Shown: piece by piece, positions 42,825 to 51,196 of the stretch
Layout of the letters: each line of letters begins with the position of its first letter
Position numbering within the stretch: position 1 is the stretch's first letter
DNA from: Methyloversatilis universalis
GTDB taxonomy: Bacteria; Pseudomonadota; Gammaproteobacteria; Methylococcales; Methylococcaceae
Length of the DNA: 51,196 nucleotides
Reading direction: 5' to 3'
NCBI GenBank assembly: GCA_020723665.1
Contig: DYIL01000021.1
Location: 1-51,196 of the forward strand
Notes under the pieces: generated by a model
What the model was told of the DNA's origin: nothing
What the model saw: only the letters and a program-made list of their open reading frames with translations
The model's database searches: none
Program-made: the position numbers and the translations under genes

Positions 42825-43251
42825 CAATCCGCCATGATTGGGAGCGTCGGTCTTGGAAGCTTCGGTTTCCTGGTCGCCATCGGAAGCGGAAACGCCCAGG
42901 ATGGCATTTTCAAGTGCTCGTCCCGGGAGTGCCGAGACGAACTGTCTCCAAACGACGTCGTCGAAGCATTGCTGCCTTGACGAGAGCCGACGCCGTACTC
43001 GGCGGTATTGTCATAAGCCTTTTCGGCAAACGCGTCCGCTCCAGAAAGCGGTTTGAGGTGTCTGCCCCGGTCTGGCATTCCCATGGGCGACCAAGCCTGC
43101 ACCGCGGTTCAGTCAACGCCGAACTCGCATCTCCGCTGCGCCAGCCGATACTCGGTCATAGGGAACTTGCCCCAGTTGCGTGACAATCCGGTTCGACTTT
43201 CGCCGGTTTGCACATTATCATTCGTCCGTTTGTTCAAAGCTTTTGCGAGAC
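42825..43251. other. Intergenic region between the pntB terminator and oadG
   Basis: About 430 bp with no supported gene. A plus frame (42789-42980) begins with a signal-like segment (GLGSFGFLVAIGSGNA) but is short and has no ribosome-binding site, so I do not call it. Confidence 0.45.
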
Positions 43252-43500
43252 ATGGACTATCCAATCGGCGAATTGTTGCTTTCCGGTGTCAAGCTCATGC
43301 TGGTCGGCATGACGATCGTGTATCTTTTCTTGGCGTTGCTGGTCTGGGTGATCGGGATCACGTCGAAACTGCTCAACCGTTACGTACCTGAACCGGAACA
43401 CGCTCCTGGCGCTTCTGCCCATCCCCCGGATGTCGAGTCGGATCAATCCGAGATCGTAGCCGCCATCACGGCGGCCATCCACCGGTACCAGAATCAGTAA
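43252..43500 (+). CDS. oadG: Oxaloacetate decarboxylase gamma subunit
   Basis: An 82-residue single-pass membrane protein. The pattern ELLLSGVKLMLVGMTIVYLF followed by LLVWVIG fits OadG, which assembles the sodium pump and binds zinc near its C-terminus. The ATG at 43252 is used; frame extension to 43180 is not family-like. It precedes oadA by 30 bp in the standard G-A-B order. Confidence 0.88.
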   Translation: MDYPIGELLLSGVKLMLVGMTIVYLFLALLVWVIGITSKLLNRYVPEPEHAPGASAHPPDVESDQSEIVAAITAAIHRYQNQ

Positions 43501-43530
43501 TAGACAGAGAAGAAGGTAGGAGTTTGTTCC

Positions 43531-45336
43531 ATGGCTAACCCTTTAGGCATTACCGACGTCGTTCTGCGCGACGCGCATCAGTCGTTGTTGGCTACCCGTT
43601 TGCGGCTCGAGGACATGCTGCCGATTTGCGACAAGTTGGACCAAGTCGGTTTCTGGTCGCTCGAAAGCTGGGGGGGAGCGACGTTCGATGCCTGTATCCG
43701 CTACCTGGGCGAAGATCCGTGGGAGCGTTTGCGCGCGCTCAAGAAAGCCCTGCCCCGAACCCGCCTGCAGATGCTGCTGCGCGGGCAGAATTTGCTCGGC
43801 TATCGGCATTACGCGGACGATGTGGTGGACCGGTTCGTCGAACGGGCGGCGGAAAACGGCGTGGATGTGTTCCGCATCTTCGACGCGATGAACGATGTGC
43901 GCAATTTCGAGAGAGCCATCAAAGCGACGATCAATGCCGGCAAACATGCACAGGGCACGATCTCCTACACCGTGAGCCCGGTGCATACCATCCCGATGTG
44001 GGTGGACCTCGCGAAACGCCTGGAGGACCTGGGCGCGCATTCGATCTGCATCAAGGACATGGCGGGCCTTCTCAAGCCTTATGTGGCCGAGGAACTGGTC
44101 AAGAAGCTGAAGAGAGCCGTCAAGGTTCCGATTCACATGCAATGTCACGCCACGACCGGGCTCAGTACCGCGACCATCGTCAAAGCGGTGGAAGCCGGGA
44201 TCGACAACGTCGACACCGCAATTTCCTCCATGAGCATGACCTACGGGCACAGTCCCACCGAGGCCATCGTCGCGGCCTATCAGGGACATAAGCGCGACAC
44301 CGGCCTGGATCTGCGGCTCCTGGAAGAGATCGCGGCCTATTTCCGCGAGGTCAGGAAGAAATACGCCAAGTTCGAAGGCAGCTTGAAAGGCGTCGACAGC
44401 CGCATCCTGGTCGCGCAAGTCCCGGGCGGAATGCTCACCAACATGGAGAGCCAGCTGAAAGAGCAGGGCGCTTTGGACCGTTTCGACGAAGTGCTCGAAG
44501 AGATTCCTCGGGTTCGCGAAGATTTGGGGTTCATTCCGCTGGTCACGCCCACGTCGCAGATCGTCGGAACCCAGGCGGTCATCAATGTGCTGTCGGGCGA
44601 GCGCTACAAGACGATCACCAAGGAAACCGCAGGCGTACTCCGGGGTGAATACGGGGCGACCCCAGCACCGGTGAATAAAGAATTGCAGCAGCGGGTGCTC
44701 GAAGGTGCCGAGCCCATCGCCTGCCGACCGGCGGATCTGCTAGAGCCCGAGATGGAAAAACTTACGGCCGAACTCAAGAAGATGGCCGCCGAAAACGGCG
44801 TGAAGCTGGCGGAAAGCGAAGTGGAGGACGTGCTGACCTATGGGCTCTTCCCGCAGATCGGTTGGCGTTTCCTGCAAAATCGCGGCAATCCCTCGGCCTT
44901 CGAACCGGCGCCCGGAGCAGAAGATGCCGTCAAGCCCGAAGCTCGGAAAGCCGAAGTGACCCAAGCCGTGGCGTCCCCGGACGGAGCCAGAGCTTACACC
45001 GTGAGCGTCAACGGCAGAATTTTTCACGTGGAAGTCGCACCGGGCGGCGCGATCACCACTATACAACCTGCATCTCAATCAGCGTCGGCTCCAGTCGGGC
45101 AGTCCGCGGTTCGCGTCGGTGCGGGCGAAGCGGTGAAGGCACCCATGGCCGGGCATATCCTCAGGATCAACGTCAAGGAAGGGCAGATCGTGGCGGAAAG
45201 CGAAGTCGTGGTCGTGATGGAGGCCATGAAGATGGAGACCGAGGTCCGCACGCGCGTGGGAGGTACGGTGTCGCACATCGCGGTCAAGGTCGGAGACACC
45301 GTAGCCGCCAACGACGTTTTGCTGACCCTGGGATGA
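43531..45336 (+). CDS. oadA: Oxaloacetate decarboxylase alpha subunit (biotinylated)
   Basis: A 601-residue carboxyltransferase with a C-terminal biotin domain. Features in order: N-terminal TIM barrel ([30 protein letters not shown], and metal-binding [10 protein letters not shown]), a helical region, an Ala/Gln/Ser-rich linker (about 505-525), and the biotinyl domain with EAMKMET, biotin at Lys567. It transfers the carboxyl of oxaloacetate to biotin, for release by OadB with Na+ export. It begins 30 bp after oadG. Confidence 0.96.
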   Translation: MANPLGITDVVLRDAHQSLLATRLRLEDMLPICDKLDQVGFWSLESWGGATFDACIRYLGEDPWERLRALKKALPRTRLQMLLRGQNLLGYRHYADDVVDRFVERAAENGVDVFRIFDAMNDVRNFERAIKATINAGKHAQGTISYTVSPVHTIPMWVDLAKRLEDLGAHSICIKDMAGLLKPYVAEELVKKLKRAVKVPIHMQCHATTGLSTATIVKAVEAGIDNVDTAISSMSMTYGHSPTEAIVAAYQGHKRDTGLDLRLLEEIAAYFREVRKKYAKFEGSLKGVDSRILVAQVPGGMLTNMESQLKEQGALDRFDEVLEEIPRVREDLGFIPLVTPTSQIVGTQAVINVLSGERYKTITKETAGVLRGEYGATPAPVNKELQQRVLEGAEPIACRPADLLEPEMEKLTAELKKMAAENGVKLAESEVEDVLTYGLFPQIGWRFLQNRGNPSAFEPAPGAEDAVKPEARKAEVTQAVASPDGARAYTVSVNGRIFHVEVAPGGAITTIQPASQSASAPVGQSAVRVGAGEAVKAPMAGHILRINVKEGQIVAESEVVVVMEAMKMETEVRTRVGGTVSHIAVKVGDTVAANDVLLTLG

Positions 45337-45344
45337 GGTAGCCG

Positions 45345-46472
45345 ATGGAGGGATTTATCCAACTGTGGCAGAGCACCGGACTGTCCAATTTCCTGATCGG
45401 TCAGGTGCTCATGATGGGCGTCGGCTTTGTCCTGATCTTTCTGGCCATACGCAAGGGTTTCGAGCCGCTGCTCCTGCTTCCCATCGGATTCGGCGCCGTG
45501 TTGAGCAATATACCGGTGGCCGGGATCGCCGAGGAAGGGGGGCTGCTGTCCTATCTTTACTACGGGATCAAGACGGGCATTTTCCCTTTGCTCATTTTCA
45601 TGGGCGTAGGGGCGATGACGGATTTCGGTCCCATGCTGGCGAATCCCAAGACCCTACTTCTGGGAGCGGCGGCGCAATTCGGGATCTTCGGGACCTTGTT
45701 CGGGGCCTTGGCGCTGAATCTGGTTCCGGGCCTTGCCTTCACGCTCAAGGACGCCGCTGCCATCGCGATCATCGGCGGAGCGGACGGGCCCACGGCGATT
45801 TACGTCGCCTCCAAGCTGGCGCCTGAACTCTTGGGCGCGATCGCGGTGGCGGCTTATTCCTACATGGCTTTGGTGCCGCTGATCCAGCCTCCCATCATGC
45901 GCGCCTTGACCACGCCCGAGGAGCGCTTGATCGAGATGGCCCAGCTTCGGATCGTCAGCCGCAAGGAGAAGATCATTTTTCCGGTGGTTCTATTGGTTCT
46001 CACCGCGTTGCTGTTGCCGTCGGCGGCTCCTCTGATCGGCATGTTCGCTCTGGGGAACCTGATGCGCGAATGCGGCGTCGTCGAACGTTTGAGCAAGACG
46101 GCGCAAAACGAGCTGATCAATATCGTCACGATCTTTCTCGGCCTTTCGGTTGGCTCGAAACTCAGCGCAGCCCAGTTCTTGCGGCCGGAGACCTTGGGCA
46201 TTCTGGTGCTGGGGGCGATCGCGTTCAGCTTCGGTACTGCGGCGGGCGTGCTGATGGCGAAGCTGATGAACAAGCTCAGCGAACATAAAATCAATCCTCT
46301 GATCGGAGCAGCCGGAGTTTCCGCCGTGCCGATGTCCGCCCGTGTCGCCAACAAGGTCGGGCAGGAGAGCAATCCGTACAACTTCCTGCTCATGCATGCC
46401 ATGGGCCCGAATGTGGCGGGGGTCATCGGCTCTGCGGTGGCGGCGGGCGTTCTTTTGGCGCTGGTTCAATAG
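45345..46472 (+). CDS. oadB: Oxaloacetate decarboxylase beta subunit (Na+ pump)
   Basis: A 375-residue membrane protein with about nine hydrophobic segments. Family motifs are [25 protein letters not shown] and a C-terminal [18 protein letters not shown]. It decarboxylates carboxybiotin on OadA and couples this to sodium export. It starts 8 bp after oadA. Together oadGAB imply use of a sodium gradient. Confidence 0.96.
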   Translation: MEGFIQLWQSTGLSNFLIGQVLMMGVGFVLIFLAIRKGFEPLLLLPIGFGAVLSNIPVAGIAEEGGLLSYLYYGIKTGIFPLLIFMGVGAMTDFGPMLANPKTLLLGAAAQFGIFGTLFGALALNLVPGLAFTLKDAAAIAIIGGADGPTAIYVASKLAPELLGAIAVAAYSYMALVPLIQPPIMRALTTPEERLIEMAQLRIVSRKEKIIFPVVLLVLTALLLPSAAPLIGMFALGNLMRECGVVERLSKTAQNELINIVTIFLGLSVGSKLSAAQFLRPETLGILVLGAIAFSFGTAAGVLMAKLMNKLSEHKINPLIGAAGVSAVPMSARVANKVGQESNPYNFLLMHAMGPNVAGVIGSAVAAGVLLALVQ

Positions 46473-46578
46473 AACGGAGCTTAGCGCCGTTTCGCCGGGG
46501 CGAGCCTATTCGGAATCGTGTCGAAGGGTCGAGGCGGCGCCAAGCGGCTTCCGCGGCCGAGCCGATTGCAAACGATCG

Positions 46579-47604
46579 TCACAGCCCCGCGGCGGTTTTC
46601 AGATGCGTCCGCCCCGTTCCGGTCATGGCGTCCACAGCGCACCAGAACTGTTTCAGAATCGCGTCGTTTTCCATCATGATTTCGTGACGCGCTCCTTTCA
46701 GCAGCCGCAGTCGGCCGTTCGGCAGTCGGTGCGTGAAACGTCGCGCCGCACCAACATCGACGATTCGGTCGTGATCGCCGATCAGGATGGTCACCGGCGT
46801 GGTAATGGACTCGGCGACGCCGGGCGCGTTTAGCTTGGCGATCGAGGCGAATGCCGAACTCACCCAGCGGTAAGTCGCGCCGCGGCGTTCCAGTTGCGGA
46901 TTGGACTTGACGAGTTCCGGCAGAATCCGGAAGCGCTTGGGGTCGCTGGTCAGCGCGTTGCCGTCGAACCGGCGCAGCGACGGCAGGTGGTGCCTTTCTC
47001 CTGGAGCCTGGCAGTCCGCGAATCCCAGGCGTGCAACGGCGCCGACCAATATCGGTGCGAACCAGCGCGGCCAGCCCTTGGTCTTGAGATCGATCATCGG
47101 CGCACAAAGGAGAGCGCCGTCGACTTTCAGGCGCCGTTCCGCCATGAATCTCAAAGCGACATGTCCACCGGTGGAGTGGGCTATGATATACCGGTTCGCC
47201 TCCGGAAAGCACCACACTTCCCGGACAAACAAAGCGATATCCTCAAGGTAATCGTCGAAAGACTTCACGTCGACTTTCTTTCGGCCATTCGGGTAGCGAT
47301 CCGACATTCCCTGCCCGTGCCAGTCGAACGAATAGACGCAGAGGCCTCTCGCGGTAAGGCCCTCGACGATTTCGCGATATTTCTCCAGACATTCGGCGCG
47401 GCCCTGGAGCAGCAGCACAGATCCCAGCTTCACGCCATTGGCGGGGCGGGCGATGCCGTACCGGATGGTCGCTCCCTCGGCGGTTCTAAGATTCCCGACG
47501 AAGTCGAACGGCGTGATCAATGGTGACGCATGGACCGATCGTTTCGCCGGATGGGCGACGAAGAAAGGCCGCTTTCCGTACGGGGAAAATGTTGTCGTAG
47601 CCAC
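46579..47604 (-). CDS. Alpha/beta hydrolase (lysophospholipase/monoacylglycerol lipase-like)
   Basis: A 341-residue serine hydrolase of the PldB/monoglyceride lipase type. The nucleophile is Ser144 in AHSTGGHVA; GHSMGG is the usual form, so the elbow is slightly divergent. Supporting motifs are FDWHGQGMSDR, the acid in GDHDRIVD and the final His in GARHEIMMEN. No signal peptide is evident. It is a single gene, minus strand, with no functional neighbours. Confidence 0.85.
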   Translation of the reverse strand: MATTTFSPYGKRPFFVAHPAKRSVHASPLITPFDFVGNLRTAEGATIRYGIARPANGVKLGSVLLLQGRAECLEKYREIVEGLTARGLCVYSFDWHGQGMSDRYPNGRKKVDVKSFDDYLEDIALFVREVWCFPEANRYIIAHSTGGHVALRFMAERRLKVDGALLCAPMIDLKTKGWPRWFAPILVGAVARLGFADCQAPGERHHLPSLRRFDGNALTSDPKRFRILPELVKSNPQLERRGATYRWVSSAFASIAKLNAPGVAESITTPVTILIGDHDRIVDVGAARRFTHRLPNGRLRLLKGARHEIMMENDAILKQFWCAVDAMTGTGRTHLKTAAGL

Positions 47605-47744
47605 GATGACTCTTCCGTTGATTGAGTGTCAAACTAATCTTAAGGTAGCAAACGGGTATAGGCTCGAATGCCGGGCCCGTGACGACCGTTGCTGCCGATC
47701 AAGGTCGACCCGCCGTATTCCGGCGCCAGATAAGGTGCAGTCTC

Positions 47745-49817
47745 ATGGTCTCCGTTCACAAAAACCGTCTAAGCTCCGAAACCAGTCCCTATTTGCTGCA
47801 GCATGCCGACAATCCGGTCGACTGGTATCCCTGGGGCGACGAGGCGCTCGACAAAGCCCGCAAGGAAGACAAACCGATCTTGCTGTCCATCGGATACTCG
47901 GCCTGCCACTGGTGCCATGTCATGGCCCACGAATCGTTCGAGGACGAGGCGACTGCGGCGGTGATGAACGAGCTGTTCGTCAATATCAAGGTGGATCGCG
48001 AGGAACGGCCCGATCTGGACAAGATCTATCAGCTAGCGCATCAAATTATCACCCGCCGTCCCGGCGGCTGGCCGCTGACCATGTTTCTCAATCCACACAA
48101 TCAGTTACCGTTCTTCGGCGGCACCTATTTCCCGAATACCGCCCGCTATCAACTGCCGTCGTTCCGTTCCTTGCTGGAACAGGTCGCCGACTACTATCGT
48201 CGGCACAAACAAGATCTCGATGACGACGGCAGGTCTTTTGCCGCGATCCTGCAATCCGTTAGACAAGCGGAGGCTTCCGAAGCTCCGGACCTGAGCACTC
48301 TGATTCAGGCCAAACGTGAACTGGAGGCCGGCTTCGACAGCGTCAACGGCGGATTTGGGGATGCCCCGAAGTTTCCCCAGCTGTCCAATCTGGAATTTCT
48401 GCTGCGTTTGTGGCGTCGGAATCCGAACGAGCACGCCGCGGCCTTTCAAATGGTGACGACGACGCTCACTCGGATGGCGGAGGGCGGGATTTACGATCAG
48501 ATCGGGGGCGGATTCGCCCGCTATTCGGTGGACGCCGCGTGGGAAATCCCGCATTTCGAAAAAATGCTGTACGACAACGGCGTTTTTCTGTCCTTGTACG
48601 CCGAGGCCTGGCGGACGACCGGAGACCCCTTGTTCCGGAAGATCGCCGAAGAGACGGCGGCGTGGGTCATACGCGAGATGCAGTCGCCGGAAGGCGGCTT
48701 CTACTCGAGTCTCGACGCGGATTCGGAGGGAGAAGAGGGCAAGTATTACGTTTGGAATCGGACGGAAATCAAAGATTTACTCTCGCCCGAAGAATACGCC
48801 GTCGTTGAGCCCTATTACGGTTTGGATCGAGGCCCCAATTTCGAGGGCCGTTGGCATTTGCATGTGGCAAAGCCGCTAGCGGAGGTGGCCGCCGATTTGG
48901 GCATCGATGTCGAGGATGCGGAGCGCCGACTGGCATCGGCTCGGGCAACCCTGTTCCGGGCGCGCGAAAAGCGGATCCGGCCGGGACGGGACGACAAGGT
49001 TCTGACGGCCTGGAATGGGCTGATGATCAAGGGTCTGGCTTCTGCCGGCCGACTGCTGGAGCGCCGAGATTGGATCGACGCGGCAGACCGCGCGTTCGAG
49101 TTTTTGCGTCTCCGGCTTGGCGTCGAGGATGACCGGCTCCTCGCGACGTACAAGGACGGCAAGGCTCGCTTCAACGGCTATTTGGACGATTATGCCTTCG
49201 TGCTCGATGCCGGTGTGGAATTGTTGCAATGTGAATGGCGAACGGAGCGGCTGGAATGGCTCCTGAAACTGGCCGACCGGCTTCTCGCCCGCTTCGAAGA
49301 CCGGGCGTATGGAGGATTCTTCTTCACTTCCGACGACCACGAGGATCTGATTCAGAGGCCGAAAACGCTGATGGATGAGTCCATGCCTTCAGGGAACGGT
49401 ATCGCAGCACGGGTGTTGCTGCAGTTCGGTCATTTGGTGGGCGAACACCGGTACACCGGGGCTGCGGAACGTACGTTGAAGGCCGCCACGTCTTCGATCC
49501 GCCGATATCCCCAGGCCCACGGCGCCTTGCTGAACGCCGCGCTGGAATGGCTCTATCCGCCGCAATTCATCGTGTTGCGGGGGAGACCGGAAGGTCTTCG
49601 GACCTGGACGGCGGCGGTCCGCGCCGCGCCTGCGACGCAACGCCTGGTGTTCGCGATATCCGCCGAGGAAGCATCTTTGCCCGGCATTTTGGCCGAACGC
49701 AAGGCAGGGTCGGGGGAAATCGCTTATGTTTGTTCCGGTATGACGTGTCTTGCGCCTATCCGCACGCTGGCCGAGCTCGAAGACTTTCTTCGATCATCCG
49801 GTGAAAATCCGTCATAG
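47745..49817 (+). CDS. YyaL/DUF255 thioredoxin-domain protein
   Basis: A 690-residue protein of the YyaL/SSP411 family. It has an N-terminal thioredoxin-like domain with NPVDWYPWG and SACHWCHVM (the CxxC pair in CHWC), then an alpha/alpha barrel region with [30 protein letters not shown] and [15 protein letters not shown]. The ATG at 47745 is chosen over a GTG at 47679 because AAGGTG lies 7 nt upstream. The family is widespread, but its biochemical role is not established. Confidence 0.93.
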   Translation: MVSVHKNRLSSETSPYLLQHADNPVDWYPWGDEALDKARKEDKPILLSIGYSACHWCHVMAHESFEDEATAAVMNELFVNIKVDREERPDLDKIYQLAHQIITRRPGGWPLTMFLNPHNQLPFFGGTYFPNTARYQLPSFRSLLEQVADYYRRHKQDLDDDGRSFAAILQSVRQAEASEAPDLSTLIQAKRELEAGFDSVNGGFGDAPKFPQLSNLEFLLRLWRRNPNEHAAAFQMVTTTLTRMAEGGIYDQIGGGFARYSVDAAWEIPHFEKMLYDNGVFLSLYAEAWRTTGDPLFRKIAEETAAWVIREMQSPEGGFYSSLDADSEGEEGKYYVWNRTEIKDLLSPEEYAVVEPYYGLDRGPNFEGRWHLHVAKPLAEVAADLGIDVEDAERRLASARATLFRAREKRIRPGRDDKVLTAWNGLMIKGLASAGRLLERRDWIDAADRAFEFLRLRLGVEDDRLLATYKDGKARFNGYLDDYAFVLDAGVELLQCEWRTERLEWLLKLADRLLARFEDRAYGGFFFTSDDHEDLIQRPKTLMDESMPSGNGIAARVLLQFGHLVGEHRYTGAAERTLKAATSSIRRYPQAHGALLNAALEWLYPPQFIVLRGRPEGLRTWTAAVRAAPATQRLVFAISAEEASLPGILAERKAGSGEIAYVCSGMTCLAPIRTLAELEDFLRSSGENPS

Positions 49818-49841
49818 CGGCGTATTCAGGAAATAAAGGAA

Positions 49842-51047
49842 ATGGGCGTCGGTTTCCCCATGTTTTCTGCGTTCGCTGACTCGAGAGCGGTTTCCGTCGA
49901 GCCTCGCCGCTGTGCTACCGAAACGGCATCGGTAGTCAAAGAACGGCTTTATGTCCGAGGAGACGAGTTCTTTATCGATCTGGTGCGGGACATCAACGCG
50001 GCCGTCCGGGAGGTTCAGCTCGAAACCTATATTTTCGAATTGGACCCCGTCGGGCGCGCTTTCATTGCTGCCTTGAGCCATGCCCATCAGCGGGGTGTTA
50101 GAGTGCGCCTGCTGGTAGACGGCGTGGGACTGCCGCTGGCCGATGGCCGTCCGCTCGCGGCGCTGGAGGAGGCTGGTTTTCCGTTTCGGATATTCCACCC
50201 GATTCCTTGGTTTTTCCGTCATTGGCGGCACATGGCCGGGGGACGGGCGGTGTCGCCGCGATTTTTGCGGCTGTTGACCCGGATCAACAACCGCAATCAC
50301 CGGAAAGTGTGCACGATAGACCGGAAGATCGCCTGGATCGGCAGTTTCAATATCTGCGCCATTCACCTGCCCACCGCCAACGGCGGAGAAGAGTGGCGGG
50401 ACACCGCGGTTCGCGTGGAGAACGTGGACACCTGGCCGCTGGAGCAGGCGTTTCGGCGCGCCTGGAATCCCTGGCGCTGGCGCCCTCTCGGTCGCCGCCT
50501 GCCGACGCGGTCGCCGTTCCGCCTGAACGATACCCGGCGGCAACGCCGCGCGCGCATGCGGGAACTTCTCAGGCGGATCGGCCGAAGCAAGCGGCGAATT
50601 TGGATCACCAACGCCTATTTCGTTCCGGATGAGCGGCTCCTGCGCGAGATCAACCGCGCTGCGAAACGAGGAGTCGACGTGCGCATCATCCTGCCGTCGG
50701 TATCCGACGTTTTTTTCATGCCATGGACCTCGGCGACATTCTACGGAAGTCTGCTGGATCACGGGGTAAAAATTTACGAGTACCAGCCGGGCGTTCTGCA
50801 CGCCAAGACCATCATCATCGACGACTGGATGACGGTGGGTTCGAGCAACATGAACTCCAGGAGTCTTCGTCACGACCTGGAGGTCGATTACGTGCTGAGC
50901 GGAGCCGATACGAAGGCGGCCTTGGTACAGGCATTTCTGAAAGATCTGAAGCATTCCAAGGAAATTTCACCGTCGGTCTACCCGCACCGGCCTTTGTGGC
51001 AGCGCTTACTGGCGCATTTGATACTTTTTGCGAAGTATTGGATTTGA
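49842..51047 (+). CDS. Cardiolipin synthase / phospholipase D family protein (ClsB type)
   Basis: A 401-residue phospholipase D-family protein with two HKD-type sites: NHRKVCTIDRKIAWIGSFN and HAKTIIIDDWMTVGSSN. No N-terminal membrane helix pair is present, so it resembles ClsB rather than ClsA. It probably makes cardiolipin or acts as a related phospholipid transferase at the membrane. The start at 49842 is supported by an AGGA site about 10 nt upstream; ATG 49860 is an alternative. Confidence 0.9.
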   Translation: MGVGFPMFSAFADSRAVSVEPRRCATETASVVKERLYVRGDEFFIDLVRDINAAVREVQLETYIFELDPVGRAFIAALSHAHQRGVRVRLLVDGVGLPLADGRPLAALEEAGFPFRIFHPIPWFFRHWRHMAGGRAVSPRFLRLLTRINNRNHRKVCTIDRKIAWIGSFNICAIHLPTANGGEEWRDTAVRVENVDTWPLEQAFRRAWNPWRWRPLGRRLPTRSPFRLNDTRRQRRARMRELLRRIGRSKRRIWITNAYFVPDERLLREINRAAKRGVDVRIILPSVSDVFFMPWTSATFYGSLLDHGVKIYEYQPGVLHAKTIIIDDWMTVGSSNMNSRSLRHDLEVDYVLSGADTKAALVQAFLKDLKHSKEISPSVYPHRPLWQRLLAHLILFAKYWI

Positions 51048-51196
51048 GATGGAATGCTTAAAGCATTTTCTAATCAGCTGTACCGCATTGTTGAATCGTC
51101 CCCTATGGCTCGCTGATCCCAACCTTTCCTGGCGCGAACCCTGCGGGCGCGCTCCGCGCGTCCAAATGTGTTCCCGACGCATTCGTCTTTGGGCAC

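Noticed and set aside
42789-42980. 63-codon frame with a signal-like segment between pntB and oadG
   Set aside because: It starts within the terminator stem, has no ribosome-binding site, and other frames overlap it; conservation would be needed to support it.

Overview
The window most likely comes from a gammaproteobacterial methanotroph of the Methylococcaceae (Methylococcus/Methylocaldum type). The reason is gene content: separate 3-hexulose-6-phosphate synthase and 6-phospho-3-hexuloisomerase genes (ribulose monophosphate route) lie beside transaldolase, transketolase, class II aldolase, a CbbY phosphatase and phosphoribulokinase (Calvin cycle). RuMP plus phosphoribulokinase is the known hallmark of that group. 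The species is inferred; no rRNA, methane monooxygenase or RuBisCO gene is present.

Layout. 1-2.3 kb is a decayed zone: hairpin-rich dispersed repeats, 24-bp repeats and a frameshifted IS1380-type transposase remnant. 2.3-4.8 kb holds an SbmA/YddA-type ABC protein whose nucleotide-binding domain has lost its catalytic motifs, overlapping a lipoprotein lytic transglycosylase. 5.0-7.5 kb carries rlmKL and acylphosphatase. 8.0-10.0 kb is an HTTM protein fused to a DCC thiol-redox domain. 10.1-13.1 kb is the conserved exbB-exbD-lpxK-Trm112-kdsB envelope cluster. 13.7-23.4 kb is the central-carbon island: a membrane protein with three 20-residue repeats, hps, hxlB, a small secreted four-Cys protein (minus), tal (minus), tkt, fba, cbbY and prk.

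23.7-33.2 kb contains a dynamin-like GTPase, a secreted retropepsin-like protease, an intact 6-phosphogluconate dehydrogenase (gnd), a CrtC-like protein with a di-haem cytochrome lipoprotein, and a YihY/BrkB membrane protein. 33.5-34.0 kb holds an internally deleted second gnd. 34.1-39.0 kb (minus) is mutM plus a GldA/GldF/GldG-like ABC system with a DUF4340 protein, in overlapping genes. 39.8-42.8 kb is pntAB with a clear terminator; 43.3-46.5 kb is the sodium-pumping oxaloacetate decarboxylase oadGAB. The window closes with an alpha/beta hydrolase, a YyaL-type thioredoxin-domain protein and a cardiolipin synthase/phospholipase D.

How the genes work together. hps-hxlB fix formaldehyde onto ribulose 5-phosphate; tal, tkt and fba rearrange sugars to regenerate the acceptor; prk makes ribulose 1,5-bisphosphate and cbbY removes inhibitory by-products; gnd with pntAB links sugar oxidation to NADPH balance. 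The most novel-looking items are the 20-residue repeat membrane protein upstream of hps, the catalytically dead ABC half-transporter with a Cys/His linker, the HTTM-DCC fusion, and a composite hairpin repeat family present in three copies.
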